In this document: in pieces, positions 50,728-62,343 of the stretch
Numbering within the stretch: the stretch's first letter is position 1
How the letters are laid out: each line of letters starts with the position of its first letter
Assembly (NCBI RefSeq): GCF_029168945.1
Contig: NC_083606.1
Span: 10,938,041-11,002,040, forward strand
DNA from: Cannabis sativa
Lineage: Eukaryota > Streptophyta > Magnoliopsida > Rosales > Cannabaceae
Direction: 5' to 3'
Length of the DNA: 64,000 bases
Notes under the pieces: model-generated
What the model was told of the DNA's origin: nothing
The model's input: only the letters and a program-made list of their open reading frames with translations
Database searches by the model: none
Position numbers and translations under genes: made by a program

Positions 50728-52658
50728 TTTTTTTGAGGAAAAATACTTGTTATTATTAAACAAATAGTGAATCGTTTACAATAACAGAGTAAATAGGCGG
50801 AAGAATAATCTCCAACCAAGAACAAGCCTCATCCAACCCTAATGCAAATTTAGCAAGACCGTGTGCCGCTTTATTTTCCAAATGTTAAATATGTGAAACA
50901 ATTACATTAGGGAAAAAGGATAAGAGACTATTAACATCCACTAATAAATCTGAAAAAGAAGAATTTGGATTGAAGGGAGCTTTTAAAGCGTTTGCCACCA
51001 TAAACGCATCTGTCTCAATTTGCATAATTGGGAATTGATGTTGAACAGTCTAATTGAGACTATGAAAAAGTGCTTTGGCCTCCATTTCGTGTGATTTAAA
51101 ATTGTCTACAATCAACATTGACAGGGCAGCCACAACAAAACTATTTTCATCTCGCAGAACAGCTCCCACACCAGTAATTTTTGTTGAGGAGTCAACAGCC
51201 GCATCAACATTGAGTTTGTGGGCGCCATGTGTTGGTGGAGACCACGGAATTGGAGCCAGTGTTGCAGTAGAATTATCCTGCTGGTGTGATGTTGCTGGTG
51301 CAGTCACAGTAGCAGCAGTGGGTTTCCGTTGGGCAGCTTGGAAGTTCTGTATGAACACAGAGGCAAAAATGGATAAGTCCTGAGCTGTTCTTGCTTTGCC
51401 GCCATGAACCACCTTGTTTTGTTCAGTCCAAATAGCCCAAAGTGTACAAAAGATGTGTTCCATCTCTAACTTGGTGTAAATAGTTGAGAGATGTAATAAG
51501 TAATCACCATTTCGTATTGATGTACACTTTTGCCAATCAAACTTGAAATTTTGAACTCTCCAAACTGCCTTAGCATACTTGCAGCTAAATAGAGCATGTC
51601 CCATTGATTCCCAAGCTTGTTTACAAATGGAACATGTGGAATCGGTAATGATCTTTCTACGCACAAGTGAAGTAGCAACCGGTAGAGCATCGTGAATGAC
51701 CCGCCAAGCAAAAATCTTAACTTTTTGAGGAATTTGGAGGGACCAAAAGAACTTCCACCATGACAAGGATGAGGAAGAGCTGGAGCTGTGATCTTCTTCT
51801 TCAAGTGAGGTTGCAAGGTGATAGCCACTCTGAACTGTGTATGTGCATGTATTGTGGTGAAGCCATATAAGCTTGTCTGTTGTACTAAAGTAGATCAAAG
51901 GGATGGTGAGTATTTTGTCAACATCAAGAGGGCAAAATACTTGCTGCAATAAAGGAACATCCCACTCCCTTTCATCAGTTATAAGATTTGATACCACAGC
52001 ATTTTGGGGTCCAATCTATCTTGTTGGAAGGAAAGATGTATAACCAGGAATCCAAGGGTCATAACCACATTTGACAGAACGACCCTCACCAATTTTCCAT
52101 CGCAATCCTTTGGTCAAAAGATCACGACCCCACTTAATACCTTGCCAAGTTAACGAAGGAGAATGACCCATACTTGTTTCAAAGAACGAGTTATGTGGAA
52201 AGTATCTGCTTTTGAGTAATTGGCTGAGGAGTGAATCAGGATTTTCAACTAGACGCCACACTTATTTAGCTATTAAGGCTTGATTAAAGTTGATGAAAGA
52301 CCGAAACCCCATTCCACCCTCACCCTTTGTTTTGCATAGCAAATTCTACGAGCGCCAATGGATTTTAGACCCATTTGCATTTATTCCCCACCAAAAATTA
52401 GTCATCATACTCTCAAGTTGGTTGCAAAAGTAACCCGGTAGTGGCATAAGTTGGGATAGATTGAACAACAGCCTTGAGAAGGACTTCACGACTTCCAGCT
52501 GAGAAAATCTTTTCACTCCAAGAGTGCATGAGTTTCCAAATTCGTTCCTTAATGTTACTGAAAAGCTCTTTATTGTCTCTACCCGAATAGGAGGGTAGGC
52601 CAAGGTAACGTTCATGACACTCACAGATTGGCATGGAAAGGTGTTAATAGCATTTCTC
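50728..52658 (-). mobile_element. 5'-truncated LINE, copy 3
   Basis: A 1.93-kb minus-strand LINE 3' end, flanked by a 15-bp duplication with one mismatch. It has the poly(A) tail and the same 3' UTR words as copies 1 and 2 (TTATTATTAA or TTATAATAAC, GTAAACGA). It begins inside RT at the [20 protein letters not shown] region, so about two-thirds of the element was lost at insertion, the usual result of incomplete target-primed reverse transcription. Confidence 0.9.
50790..52640 (-). pseudogene. LINE ORF2 C-terminal part (RT tail, zf-RVT, RNase H), broken
   Basis: Pieces in order are [18 protein letters not shown] (52413-52634), a shift near 52440, MTNFWWGINANGSKIHWRS (to 52346), MWRLVENPDSLLSQLLKSRY (52016-52261) and a 315-codon open stretch 51050-51997. 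That stretch holds the zf-RVT region (CSICKQAWESMGHALFSCKYA) and the start of RNase H (HKLNVDAAVDSS). After a TAG near 51048 the frame goes on with [14 protein letters not shown], another stop, then AAHGLAKFALGLDEA near 50840. It is closest to copy 1 in protein sequence. Confidence 0.85.
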
Positions 52659-52673
52659 TAATACCCAATACTT
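52659..52673. repeat. Target-site duplication of LINE copy 3, right
   Basis: TAATACCCAATACTT, partner of 50713-50727, marks the truncated 5' junction. Confidence 0.8.
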
Positions 52674-53589
52674 AATTGTAGTGCCTTTTAGTATTTTTTT
52701 TTTTTAAATCAATAGCATTTCTCTATTCAATAGTTACATATTTGCAGACATGGGATTGTACGCAGTCTACTGCTACCGGATTCGATTTGTTCTCGGCGCT
52801 GTTCCTTTAATCTATCATTTTGAATTTTTTGTTGTTGAAGTGTTTGCTTTACTTTATGGTCTCCAACTTCGTCTTCAAATACATTATCGTCATGTGAAGA
52901 TATTCTCATGTCAAGATATTTTCGAATTATCTTTGTCTTGTGCAAAGTGTAGATTGTAAAGAACAAGTTTTTTTTTTTAAATTTAGTATTGTACTCCATA
53001 ATACTTTTTGTGTGTGGAATTCTTTTTTTTATTATTATTACATTATCTCATTATAAGCGAACCAATAATGTTAATGTTTGTTTTTCATCAAAAAAAAAAA
53101 AAAAATGTTAATGTTTGTTTACTTGCTCAAAAAAAAAAAAAATAGTTTTCTTGATGTGCGTCTTTTGTTCTAATAGTTTTCTTGGTTACGTGATTAAAAA
53201 AAATATACATATTTGCACTTCATTGACTTTGAATTAAATGGGGTGGAATGCAACCTGACTTAATGTGCGCACACACTGTCCCAATCCCCAATACTCTCAA
53301 AAGAGATAGTCACGTATAACATGCATTATGCCGTTAATTTTGTATTTGTAGAGATTTTTTTTTTTTTTTTAAAAGAAAAAACTGTACTTTTTTATTATTT
53401 ATTTTTAAAAAAGCTATGTTCATATGTAACATGTAAACTATTTATTTATGAAAAATTTATAAAATAGTCTAAAAATTTTATAAAAATATATCATACAAAA
53501 ATTTTAATTTGTATTTTTTGAATTTTTTTATTTACAATTTTTTTTTAAAAAAATAATTGATTGTTTTAAAATTTATTTATAGTTGTATT
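52674..53589. other. AT-rich spacer
   Basis: No gene is recognised. Short local repeats are present, such as ATGTTAATGTTTGTTT twice near 53070 and 53105 between A-runs. Confidence 0.45.
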
Positions 53590-53697
53590 TTTTTTTATTT
53601 AAGCGTTTATATATTGCAATTATATTTTACTTGGGACTCGAACCCAGGACCTTCAAGACACACACCCACCTATGGTCACTTGATTGAGTTAGCCTTG
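53590..53697 (-). mobile_element. tRNA-derived SINE-like sequence
   Basis: On the minus strand, GGCTAACTCAATCAAGTG (A-box-like, 53677-53694) is followed about 35 bp later by GGTTCGAGTCC (B box, 53634-53644), then AT/A-rich sequence. This is the head of a plant tRNA-derived SINE. A normal tRNA fold is not apparent, and the 3' limit is unclear. Confidence 0.5.
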
Positions 53698-54666
53698 GTT
53701 TATATAGTTGTATGAGATTTTTTTTTTGTTATTTTACTATTGATTTATAATTATCGTGGGGTTGATTTCACGTTGTTATTTAATTATTTTTTTTTTTTTT
53801 ACTTTTTGCTGAACAAAGTATATTTTTGTAATTTTAAAATTTTACAAGAGTATTTTTGTAAATAAAAATTTTAAGCTGTAAAATTATAAATAAAATATAA
53901 AAAGAAGATATTTTTAAAAATTTCACCTTATTAATTTATTTTGAGTGTGAACTTGATAAATACGAAGCTCCTAATTTCTAAATTTGAGTAAGGGTAAAAG
54001 ATTAAGCTAGGTTGTAAAAAAAATTGTTAGAAGAGTACTTTCTATCTCTTTTCTTTTTCCTGAAATAGTCTTTCTATCTATTTAAAAAAAATAGAGTATT
54101 TTATATATTTATATACAAAATTAATGTAAAATATCATTTTCAAAAAAAAAAAAGTAATGTGAGATATTGTATTCACCTTTCTACGTTACAAGAAAGCCAT
54201 ATTGGTCTTTTAAAAACACACCATCTCAATACATTTTGGACTGTAAAAAGAAAAATCAAAGTTCAAAAGGAAATTTTACCATTAAAAGGAAATAAAAATT
54301 TTACCACATAATAATACACTAAAATGGCATGATATCATGTTATTGGAGATAGCCTATGACAATGTTTAGAAAATAAAAGGGTAGTACAGCAATGATATTA
54401 TTTAAATGTAGATTAATAGTTGCAAAATATATATATATATATATATATGATTCTTTTTTTTAGTATAAACGAAATAAAATTATGATTTTTTTAATTATTA
54501 TTCTTTATGATACTAGAAATGATGGAGGCCTAGAGAAAAATAATTGGAACACACTTAAATTATATATTTCTAATAATATGTAATTAATTTTAAGTATACG
54601 GTTCCATTTATAAATATAGATGCCTAGATGGTTATTGCACATTACTTGTGTAATACATGTAAACAA
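53698..54666. other. AT-rich spacer with (AT)n microsatellite
   Basis: No gene was found. A perfect (AT)11 run lies at 54427-54448. Confidence 0.5.
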
Positions 54667-54674
54667 TTTATGTA
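54667..54674. repeat. Target-site duplication of the 8.9-kb MULE, left
   Basis: TTATGTAT directly before the GGGAAATTTC terminus. It is identical to 63598-63605. Confidence 0.85.
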
Positions 54675-54755
54675 TGGGAAATTTCAATTTTTGACCCTAA
54701 TAAAATACCCCATTTCAAAATATATACCCTCCACTAATTTATACAAATTAATTCC
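54675..54755 (+). repeat. Left terminal inverted repeat of the MULE
   Basis: Starts GGGAAATTTCAATTTTTGAC. The inverted partner is at 63517-63597. The arms are identical for 27 bp and then roughly three-quarters similar. Confidence 0.88.
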
Positions 54756-54807
54756 ACTATTACTCATTTGTACCCAAAATACCCCTCAAATTTAATTTTC
54801 CTATTCA

Positions 54808-54890
54808 CACTCTCTTTCCGTCTTTCCCTCTCTTTCACTCTCTCTCTCTCTCTCTGTCGTTCCATCTCTCTCTCTGTCGTTCCCTATCCC
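54808..54890 (+). promoter_or_regulatory. CT-rich leader tract inside the left TIR
   Basis: TCTCTCTC and TTTCCCTCTC runs follow the left TIR. The mirror position at the right end (63392-63450) has the same composition read in the transposase direction. I interpret both as transcribed leaders of genes started in or near the TIRs. Confidence 0.45.
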
Positions 54891-54899
54891 TCTTCGACA

Positions 54900-55140
54900 T
54901 CGACCCAGTCCCAACAACACCCCACCACAACCAGTGAGCACCACGAACCACGACCCAGTGACCACCACGAACCACCACGACCAGTGACCAGTGAGCACCA
55001 CCACGACCCAGTGACCACCACGAACCACCACGAACCACCACGGACCACCACAAAACGTCGCCACCACCACCACCCGTGATCGTCGACACCGAACAGAGGC
55101 CATCGCCACCACGAGCAGTACCCGTCGCCACCACCACCCG
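54900..55140. repeat. ACCACGAACC-type minisatellite
   Basis: Degenerate tandem words ACCACCACGAACC, CAGTGACC and CAGTGAGC fill this stretch. Long frames on both strands here are by-products of the repeat. It probably lies in the untranslated first exon of the DUF1985 gene. Confidence 0.7.
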
Positions 55141-55153
55141 TGATCATTAAAAG

Positions 55154-56005
55154 GTAATGTTTATTTTTGAGAAAAAAATACATTTTCATAGATTTGGATG
55201 CCAATTATTGCATGTTGTTGAGATTAGTGGATTTTGTGTAGCTTTTGTGATCTTTAGGTTGTAGATTGTAGTGTTTCAATGAAATCTGTGTAAATTACAG
55301 GGTTGTCGATGACATGTCGATAGGTTGTCGATAGGATGTCGATAGATTGAGTGTCTGTTTGAATTTTGCTGTAATTTGTATGTCGATAGGATATCGCTTG
55401 TATGTCGATAGGATGTCGACTGGTAGTTTAAGTGTATTTCTGCCCTATATTGTCGACGACTTGTCGACAGTATGTCGATGGTATGTCGATTAAATTAACT
55501 TGTTGATTGTTAGATTGTATTGTCGACTGAATGTCGACAGTATGTCGATATATTGTGTAATTGTTATTTGATTGAATTGTCGACTGAATGTCGACAGGAT
55601 GTCGATATTTTGTCGACATGAAAGTATTTTGTCTGCTTTTGATAATGTCGACATAATGTCGACGGTATGTCGACATAATGTCGACATAATGTTGATTGTT
55701 AGGTTGTATTGTCGACTGAATGTCGACAGTATGTCGATATATTGTGTAATTGTTATTTGATTGAATTGTCGACTGAATGTCGACAGGATGTCGATATTTT
55801 GTCGACATGAAAGTATTTTGTCTGCTTTTGATAATGTCGACATAATGTCGACGGTATGTCGACATAATCTCGACATGTTTGTTTTGAAATTTTTGTGTGC
55901 TTACTGTTAGATAATGTCGACTGAATATCGACATGATGTCGATGTTATGTCGACCATTTTAAATTTTTTTGGCAGCTTTATTTATTTGTTTTTTTGTTTT
56001 TTCAG
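55154..56005 (+). other. Predicted first intron of the DUF1985-Ulp1 gene
   Basis: A donor ATTAAAAG/GTAATG at 55153-55154 and a strong acceptor TTTTTTCAG at 56005, which is followed at once by the start codon ATGGCTCCC. The intron contains nearly all copies of the left GTCGAC cluster. Splicing is inferred from signals only. Confidence 0.6.
55303..55954. repeat. Left cluster of GTCGAC palindromes
   Basis: I count about 35 TGTCGA words in 650 bp, many as the self-complementary ATGTCGACAT or close variants (GTCGAT, ATCGAC), separated by short AT-rich spacers. Part of the density comes from a 189-bp tandem duplication (about 55502-55690 and 55691-55879). Open frames on either strand arise from the repeat and are not genes. 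Confidence 0.9.
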
Positions 56006-58873
56006 ATGGCTCCCAGACTCATTATTCCAGCCACCGAGCATTTTACTGGCCGCGTCACATATAGGGGCACTGGAGTGTTTGCAAAAATCAAAGCTCGGTT
56101 TGAGGAGTTCAACCTTAATAACACGGCGAATGAAAGCCGTTTCGGGAACTTCTGGAATGCCGTTCCCTTGACATTCTCCTCGGTGTTATTTCACCAGTTG
56201 ATGCTCCACAAAATGAAAGTGGATGCTCAGGAGGAGTTGAGGATGAGGTTTTATGTTGGTCGGAAGGAGGTCCGATTCGGGGTGCTGGAGTTTGCACTCA
56301 TTACGGGTTTGGACTTCTCCTCGGGGCCAACAGAAGAGGAGAAGGCTGCGCAGGTTGCGCGCTCGGGGTCAGACCGATTGATCAACAGATATTTCAACCG
56401 GTCTGATAGTGTGAAGACAGAAGCACTCCAACTTCAGTTCACAAACTGCCAGAACCCGGAAGACTTGTACAAGCTCGGCTTGTGCTTGTTTGTGGAGTCA
56501 GTGCTTCTGGGCCGCGAGGCAAACGCGCTGATCACGCCTCACATACTTAGATATGTGGAAGACCTCGAGTTCTTCTTCCGGATTCCTTGGGGGAAGCACT
56601 CATTCGCAAGACTCATGCACTCGCTTCAGAAAGACATGTTGAAACAGAAGGCCAACTACGAGAAGAAGCTGAGTTCGGATGTTCAGCACGAGTGCAAATA
56701 CACAGCATATGGCTTCGCACCTGCAGTACAATATTGGGCGTACGAGGCTATTTTGGAGGTTGGGAAGAGGTATGGCACGAACCACGGGATTCGGTTCCCC
56801 AGGATGCTTAGCTGGACAAGCAAAGGCGATATTGGGAAGAAAGACGTCAGCGCATTATTTTCTAGACGGGTATGATTTTCACTTATGTTCAGAATAATTA
56901 TTTAACATAAATGCTTGTAATAAATGCTAACTGGTTTTATTTTGATATTTTTTAAACCATAAACAGAATCTGGAAGTGGTGAAGGGGCTACTTCCACGGA
57001 CAGAGGAGGAGGCATTTGTGAGGACAATATCTTACGATGGTGTGGAGAACCTGGTTGATGATGTTGTGGATGACACAGAGGCTGAGGCAGGTAGTCAGGT
57101 ACCAGAGACTCAGGTCCCAGACACTCAGGAAAGAAACACTCAGGTACCAATTTTTGGAACTTTTTTTTTATGTCTTTATTTTTTATTGTTTTTGTTTTGT
57201 GATATTTGTTACATTGTGGAATTATCGTATGCTTACCGTATTTTTTTGATATATATTTTTTCAGGCCACTGGTTCAGAACCTCAGCCCAGTGCACCATCT
57301 TCATCAGGCGTTCGGGGTGCCGAGTACACTGATTTAGTGGCTCGGTTGGATAGGATCGAGGCTGACACTCAGGGTCTGTATGCTGCTCATGTCGAGCTGA
57401 AGAAGGCATACGAGACCAGCCATGTAGAGCTGAAGGGTGGTCAATACGTAATTATGGAGCAGCTCAGACACATATTGGCCATGTTGAATCGTCCGCCAAC
57501 GACAGCTTCAGCACCGGAGGCCCCAGCAGATCCATCTACCCCACCGCCAGCTGCTTCACCCCCAGTAGAAGAGGATGAGGTCTTCCCCGACGATTACGAT
57601 CCTTATGAGGGAGCTCCAGCGACTCCGATCGAGGCACAACCTCTTATTTATGTACATGACACCGAGTCGCAGGGTGAGATTCTGTCCATAGAGGCACAAC
57701 CTGCAGTGGTTAAGAGTCGGAAGAGGAAGAGAAAGCCTCCTGTATGGTTCGGTGACTATACGGAGATGAAGAGGAGACATAGGCCATCTTCGACTTTTGA
57801 TCCCCTGGAGCCACCGGATGAGAAATTGTTAACCACTTTCCGAAAGTGGTGTGTCGGACTCATTCCGAACCACCGACTTCGGGATTTGAGAAGTGGTGAT
57901 TACGGTCCAGGATTCTTTTGGATAATGCTCACACCAAAGGAATGGCTTACAGATGACGTAAGTAAAGTATTTTATAATATTACTTCACTTTACAACTTTA
58001 TGTGCAATTAATATATTTTTTTGTCTAACTGACATTTCCCTTTATATGCAGCATATAGATGCAGCAATGCATATGCTGAGGAGGCGACGCACCGACTATC
58101 CACTGACATTTCCTCAGAAGGGTATCATTCTCTCCACATTCGTGACCGCCATGATCAGCAGTGCATGGACGAGCCACAAGGGTCCGAGGAAAAACTTTAA
58201 ATGGGAGGATTATATCCTGGACTACTGCACAGGGGCTCATAAGGTATTGTTTTAGTAAGATTTTAAATGTTAATTGTTTGGGAAGATTATTATGGTTTGT
58301 TAATTGTTTCGTTGTTCTCTGTAATTACAGTCCCAAGTCTTTGAGAGATGGAGGGGTAACGAGTTTATTTACTTCGTTCTGAACCTTCCCACGGCAAGGC
58401 ACCGGGTCACGGTTGAAGTCGACATGTAGCCGTAGAAAATTAATGTCTACGACCGTGATTCCGGCGTACGTCATTGGACCGCCTTGGAACCCATCCCGAA
58501 GGTTTGGGCGGAACCGCCGCCCTCGCTAATCCTTGCAACCGGGAATTTCCACATAACAACCGGATCATGGCGTTAGCTAACCGTGACATCACGGTGCTTC
58601 CAAAAATGCACGCGACTCGAGCCAATCACGACTTAGTTCCGAAGTCGCAAACTGTGCACATAGCGATAAAAAAGTACTATAGTATTAAAATATGTTTTAC
58701 GTTAGACTGACTTTACATTTTATTTTGCATTTAGTGGTGATTGTGGCGTGTATTGCATTGAGTATGTGGAGCATCTCATGATGCAGCGTGGATTGACCGA
58801 TGTGACGCTAGACCGGATAGCTATGTTTCGTCAACGGTGGTGTGTCGATTTATTTTACCAAAATGTCGGCTGA
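56006..58873 (+). pseudogene. DUF1985-Ulp1 (SUMO-protease-like) gene captured by the MULE
   Basis: Exons with GT-AG signals: 56006-56869, 56968-57143, 57265-57957, 58052-58243, 58331 to about 58670, 58735-58873. The first four join in frame (642 codons). Exon 1 is the DUF1985 domain (RLIIPATEHFTGRVTYRG to the KDVSALFSRR region, 288 codons). Exons 2-3 are acidic and Pro-rich with a basic KSRKRKRK patch. Exons 3-6 are the C48/Ulp1 peptidase, with WLTDDHIDAAMHMLRRRR, the His region ARHRVTVEVD, the Asp motif NVYDRDSG and the Cys motif GDCGVYC (Cys codon 58742-58744). Two in-frame TAGs (58427 and 58433) sit between His and Asp, and the usual HW is HR, so this peptidase is dead unless the exon is skipped. 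In the family the enzyme class cleaves SUMO precursors or conjugates. Confidence 0.85.
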
Positions 58874-61788
58874 TTATATGTGTAATTATTGAGACATTGT
58901 ATATTTTGTGTAATTAACATTACAGTTATGTATATATAGATTTTCTTTTCGTTCAAATTTTGATAATTATTCGTGGTTTCAAATATAAAATATCAACATT
59001 ATTCAACAAAAATAACTATTAAACCTAAAAATAATTAAAATATTTGAAAAATATTCAACCTCAACAAAAATAACTATGACAAAATATGCATCATTACAAT
59101 ATATCAAATTTCCCAACGAATACGTACAAGACGCCTCAGATGCGGGCTTTGCATGTTGCTCTGTTGTGGCCTGAACTGCCACGGCCGGCAGCTTTCGTGG
59201 TACAGAACCTTTTTTATCACCAGACGGGAAACGGTTCTCCCGTTTTCTTCCAGCGTTGCTTTTTCTTGGACGACCTACAGGCTTCTTTTTCACAGGTACC
59301 CCAACTTTCATATTCTTGATGTGTTCTAGGAGAACCCAATCATCCTCGTCACCAGCAAGATTGATGGTATCATCGTAAATCTTCCTCCACGTTTCTTTTG
59401 AATAATAAGGTGAGCAAAGCGTGTACACACTTGTGTTCGTTTTCAATGCCGCGGCACATGCATGAAGGCAAGGGAGTTTCAATAACGTGAACACGCCGCA
59501 GGTGCATGTTCTTTCAACTAGATTCACATCACCACCTCTTTCACCGTTAGGTCCCCTACCAACGTTATACAAATTGGCTCCATTTCGTTGGACGCGCCTG
59601 TACCTTGCATTTTCATGAATTTTTGCCAAGTTTTTTTCGAAGAGCGTGGCCAAAGGGGTGGCACATTTGTCAGCATTTTCGAGGCGATCAGCGAACCACA
59701 ATTGGAGTGTGAACCTGATAAATTCAACCAAAGTAGTTATTGGATATTTCCTGAACTATTCTGTGACACTATTGAAGCTTTCAGCAGCGTTGCTCGTCAT
59801 GATGTTGTATCTATCGCCCAAACAATAAGGGTGAGCCCACTTCTCAAACCCTATACTCTCCACATATGTAGTAATGGCCGGATTCATCTTTCTAAGCTTC
59901 TCGAACTCTCTATCGCATTCAGTCTTCGACCATGCGTAAGCAACATTATATATTTGGTTGTGAAAAGCATCAGTCTTGAATTTGGCGTTCACGTTCATAA
60001 CAATGTGGTGATAGCATGCACAGTGGACTGCTTCGGGAAAAACGAGTTCAACAGCATGATCAATGCTTTGATGCCTATCTGACACAAACACTAAGTTCTC
60101 AACCACGCCAATTGCTACCCTCAACTTCTGTAAGAAATACGTCCAGGAGTCGTTATTCTCACTGTCAACGATACCATAAGCAACCGGCAACAATTGGTTG
60201 TTCGCATCGTATGCCACAAAGAACTAACATTATACCGCCGTACTTCGTCTTCAAGAAGGTGCCATCGATACTCAAAACAGGACGACAAAAAGAAAAGCCC
60301 CTTCTACATGCACCGAGTGATATAAAACAGTACTTGAACCGTTCATCCTCTAAGTACAAGTCAGTAATGGTACCTGGATTCTTCTGTTCCAGCATGTACA
60401 AGTACCCAGGAAGCTTCATGTATGAAAACTCAGGCGTACCCCTAGCATACGTAAGTCCCATCTCCCTGCACCTCTACGCCTTCACATAACTCATACTGAT
60501 ACCGTAGTTGTCAAACATGTCCCTCTGTATGTCTTTAGCCTTGTACTTAGTTCCGTCTTGGGTGTACTTCCCCTTAATAAGGTGGCCAACTACCCATGGT
60601 GCTGCTTGACGGTGATCTGAACGTCTCGCATTCAAGTTACATGTGTGTTCATTGTGAAATACAGTGACCTCAAAGTTGTCAGAATGCATCTTCTTCCTCC
60701 CCCTCAATCTCCATTTACAATCTGGAGCCTTGCATGTAACGTACAACACATCAGGGGATGACTTCTTCACCATCCACTCGAAATTGTTATTAAGTGCAAA
60801 CCTACCCACAACTTGTCTCAGTTCTTCCTTGTTTTCATAAAAATTACCAAGCTCTATCACCCCTGCTTCCTTACTTTGTAAACAAGTAGTTAGCTCATGA
60901 TTTTCCATTATATCTTCCTTTGTCCACATGGGAGCTTTGAACTTGGTACAAACTTCAAAAGAGGAGAAAGTTGAGAACGTTGCATGACGAGCATGTTCTT
61001 CGCCCGCCTGGTCGACTACTGCTAGTTCCAGGTGTAGTGCGATTTTCACTACGAGGTTGTCGTTCTCGCTGTGTACCTTGGTTACTCGGTACACACTCTA
61101 ACCTCAACAATGGTCCCGCTACGGGTTCATCGACTTCTAAATCATGCTCATCGTCCATATTCAAATCTACAATAGGATCGTTATTGTAGAAGGGTGTATC
61201 GAACTCTTCAAACTGATGAAATCCTGTCGCTTCTTGTTCTTGCCCTACATTGGTCGGAACATCAAAATTGGTCGGAACCTCTAAATTGGCCGGAACCTCC
61301 TCATTCACACCAATCCCAACATCTATTTCGGGAACGCAAGACCCTACCACACTCCGAGGGAGAGGATTAGTAGGCGGCGTAGGCTCCGAATTCCCAACTT
61401 TTCTCACCTTGGTCACGAATAATGGCATAAACTCTGTATTTGACATTGTTGCCCTCATCTCTAAAAACGTTCTCAGTTGGCGTTCTCTCTTAATAACCTC
61501 TGGCGCAACTATTTTTCCCTTCATGTACAAGGAACAAATCTCCAACTTTAAATCATACGCTACCGGATCAACTTCCAACTCTTCATATAAAATTTGTCGC
61601 AGTTCTTGTAGGGTTGTCTCGGTTGTAACTGTCAACGTCAAGCTGCTATTTGCTTTGTAGATCCAATTATAATTCTCACATAACCAAACACCATCGTACG
61701 ATACAACAAGGAACACTTTGTCTCCTGCAATTGCAAACCAAAAAAACAAGGTGAGTAAAGGAAAAAACACCCAAAAAAAAATAAAAAT

Positions 61789-62163
61789 CGACATCCCATC
61801 GATATCAATAGACATAATGTCGATAATCACAACATCAGAAATTAGGGCACCAATTGTCGACATTGTGTCGACATACTATCGACATACAGTCGACAACCAC
61901 ACCAAGCATGCTCGCCATCGACATAATATCGACATACCATCGACATTCAATCGACAATTAACAACGGTTGCACATTTAATGTTAATAAATTTTACCTACG
62001 TTCCCAACAACCCTTCCCAACTGACACGTTGCATGTCAGACACGTGTCCTATCGACAACATGTCGACATGAAGTCGACATGGCGTCGACAAATGTGTTAG
62101 CAGTGGTACTAAATTGGCATGTTGTCGACATCATGTTGACATACTATCGACATTCAGTCGACA
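61789..62163. repeat. Right GTCGAC cluster A
   Basis: About 20 GTCGAC, ATCGAC or GTCGAT words, often as ATGTCGACAT-like units, in 375 bp. The motif and spacing character match the left cluster, with a gap of about 75 bp around 61970-62045. Confidence 0.85.
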
Positions 62164-62249
62164 AATACACCATTTCATGCGTTTTCCCTGTACAGTTACG
62201 CATTTAATGACCATTAAATTTTCATACATTCCCAACATGTTTACTGCTC

Positions 62250-62255
62250 TATAAG
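62250..62255 (+). promoter_or_regulatory. TATA box of the Cys4 ORF
   Basis: TATAAG within GCTCTATAAGAGC, itself an inverted repeat. It lies 94 bp before the ATG and is followed by a CT-rich stretch (CTTCTACTTCTCTCTTACTC), as in plant leaders. Confidence 0.5.
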
Positions 62256-62343
62256 AGCAAATCCCTTTCTTATTCATAAGTGCTCTTGTCTTCTACTTCT
62301 CTCTTACTCTTAAAAATTTCTCTTATTCTCTTAAGTTCTAAAT

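Noticed and set aside
53634..53694. A true tRNA gene on the minus strand
   Set aside because: A- and B-box-like words are present, but no cloverleaf with acceptor stem is visible. A SINE head is more likely.
54768..55204. Overlapping frames of about 100 codons on both strands near the left MULE end
   Set aside because: His/Pro- or Trp/Gly/Val-rich translations of a short tandem repeat, not proteins.
55428..55934. Open frames of 128-168 codons in the GTCGAC region
   Set aside because: They are made of repeated STYRRHYVDI-like words from the DNA repeat, exist in several frames and lie in a predicted intron.
55303..55954. CRISPR-like array
   Set aside because: Spacing is irregular, the repeat is a 6-10 bp palindrome, and the genome is a plant.
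59588..61660. Plus-strand frames of 136-164 codons opposite the transposase
   Set aside because: Antisense shadows of the minus-strand coding region with no start context or family signal.
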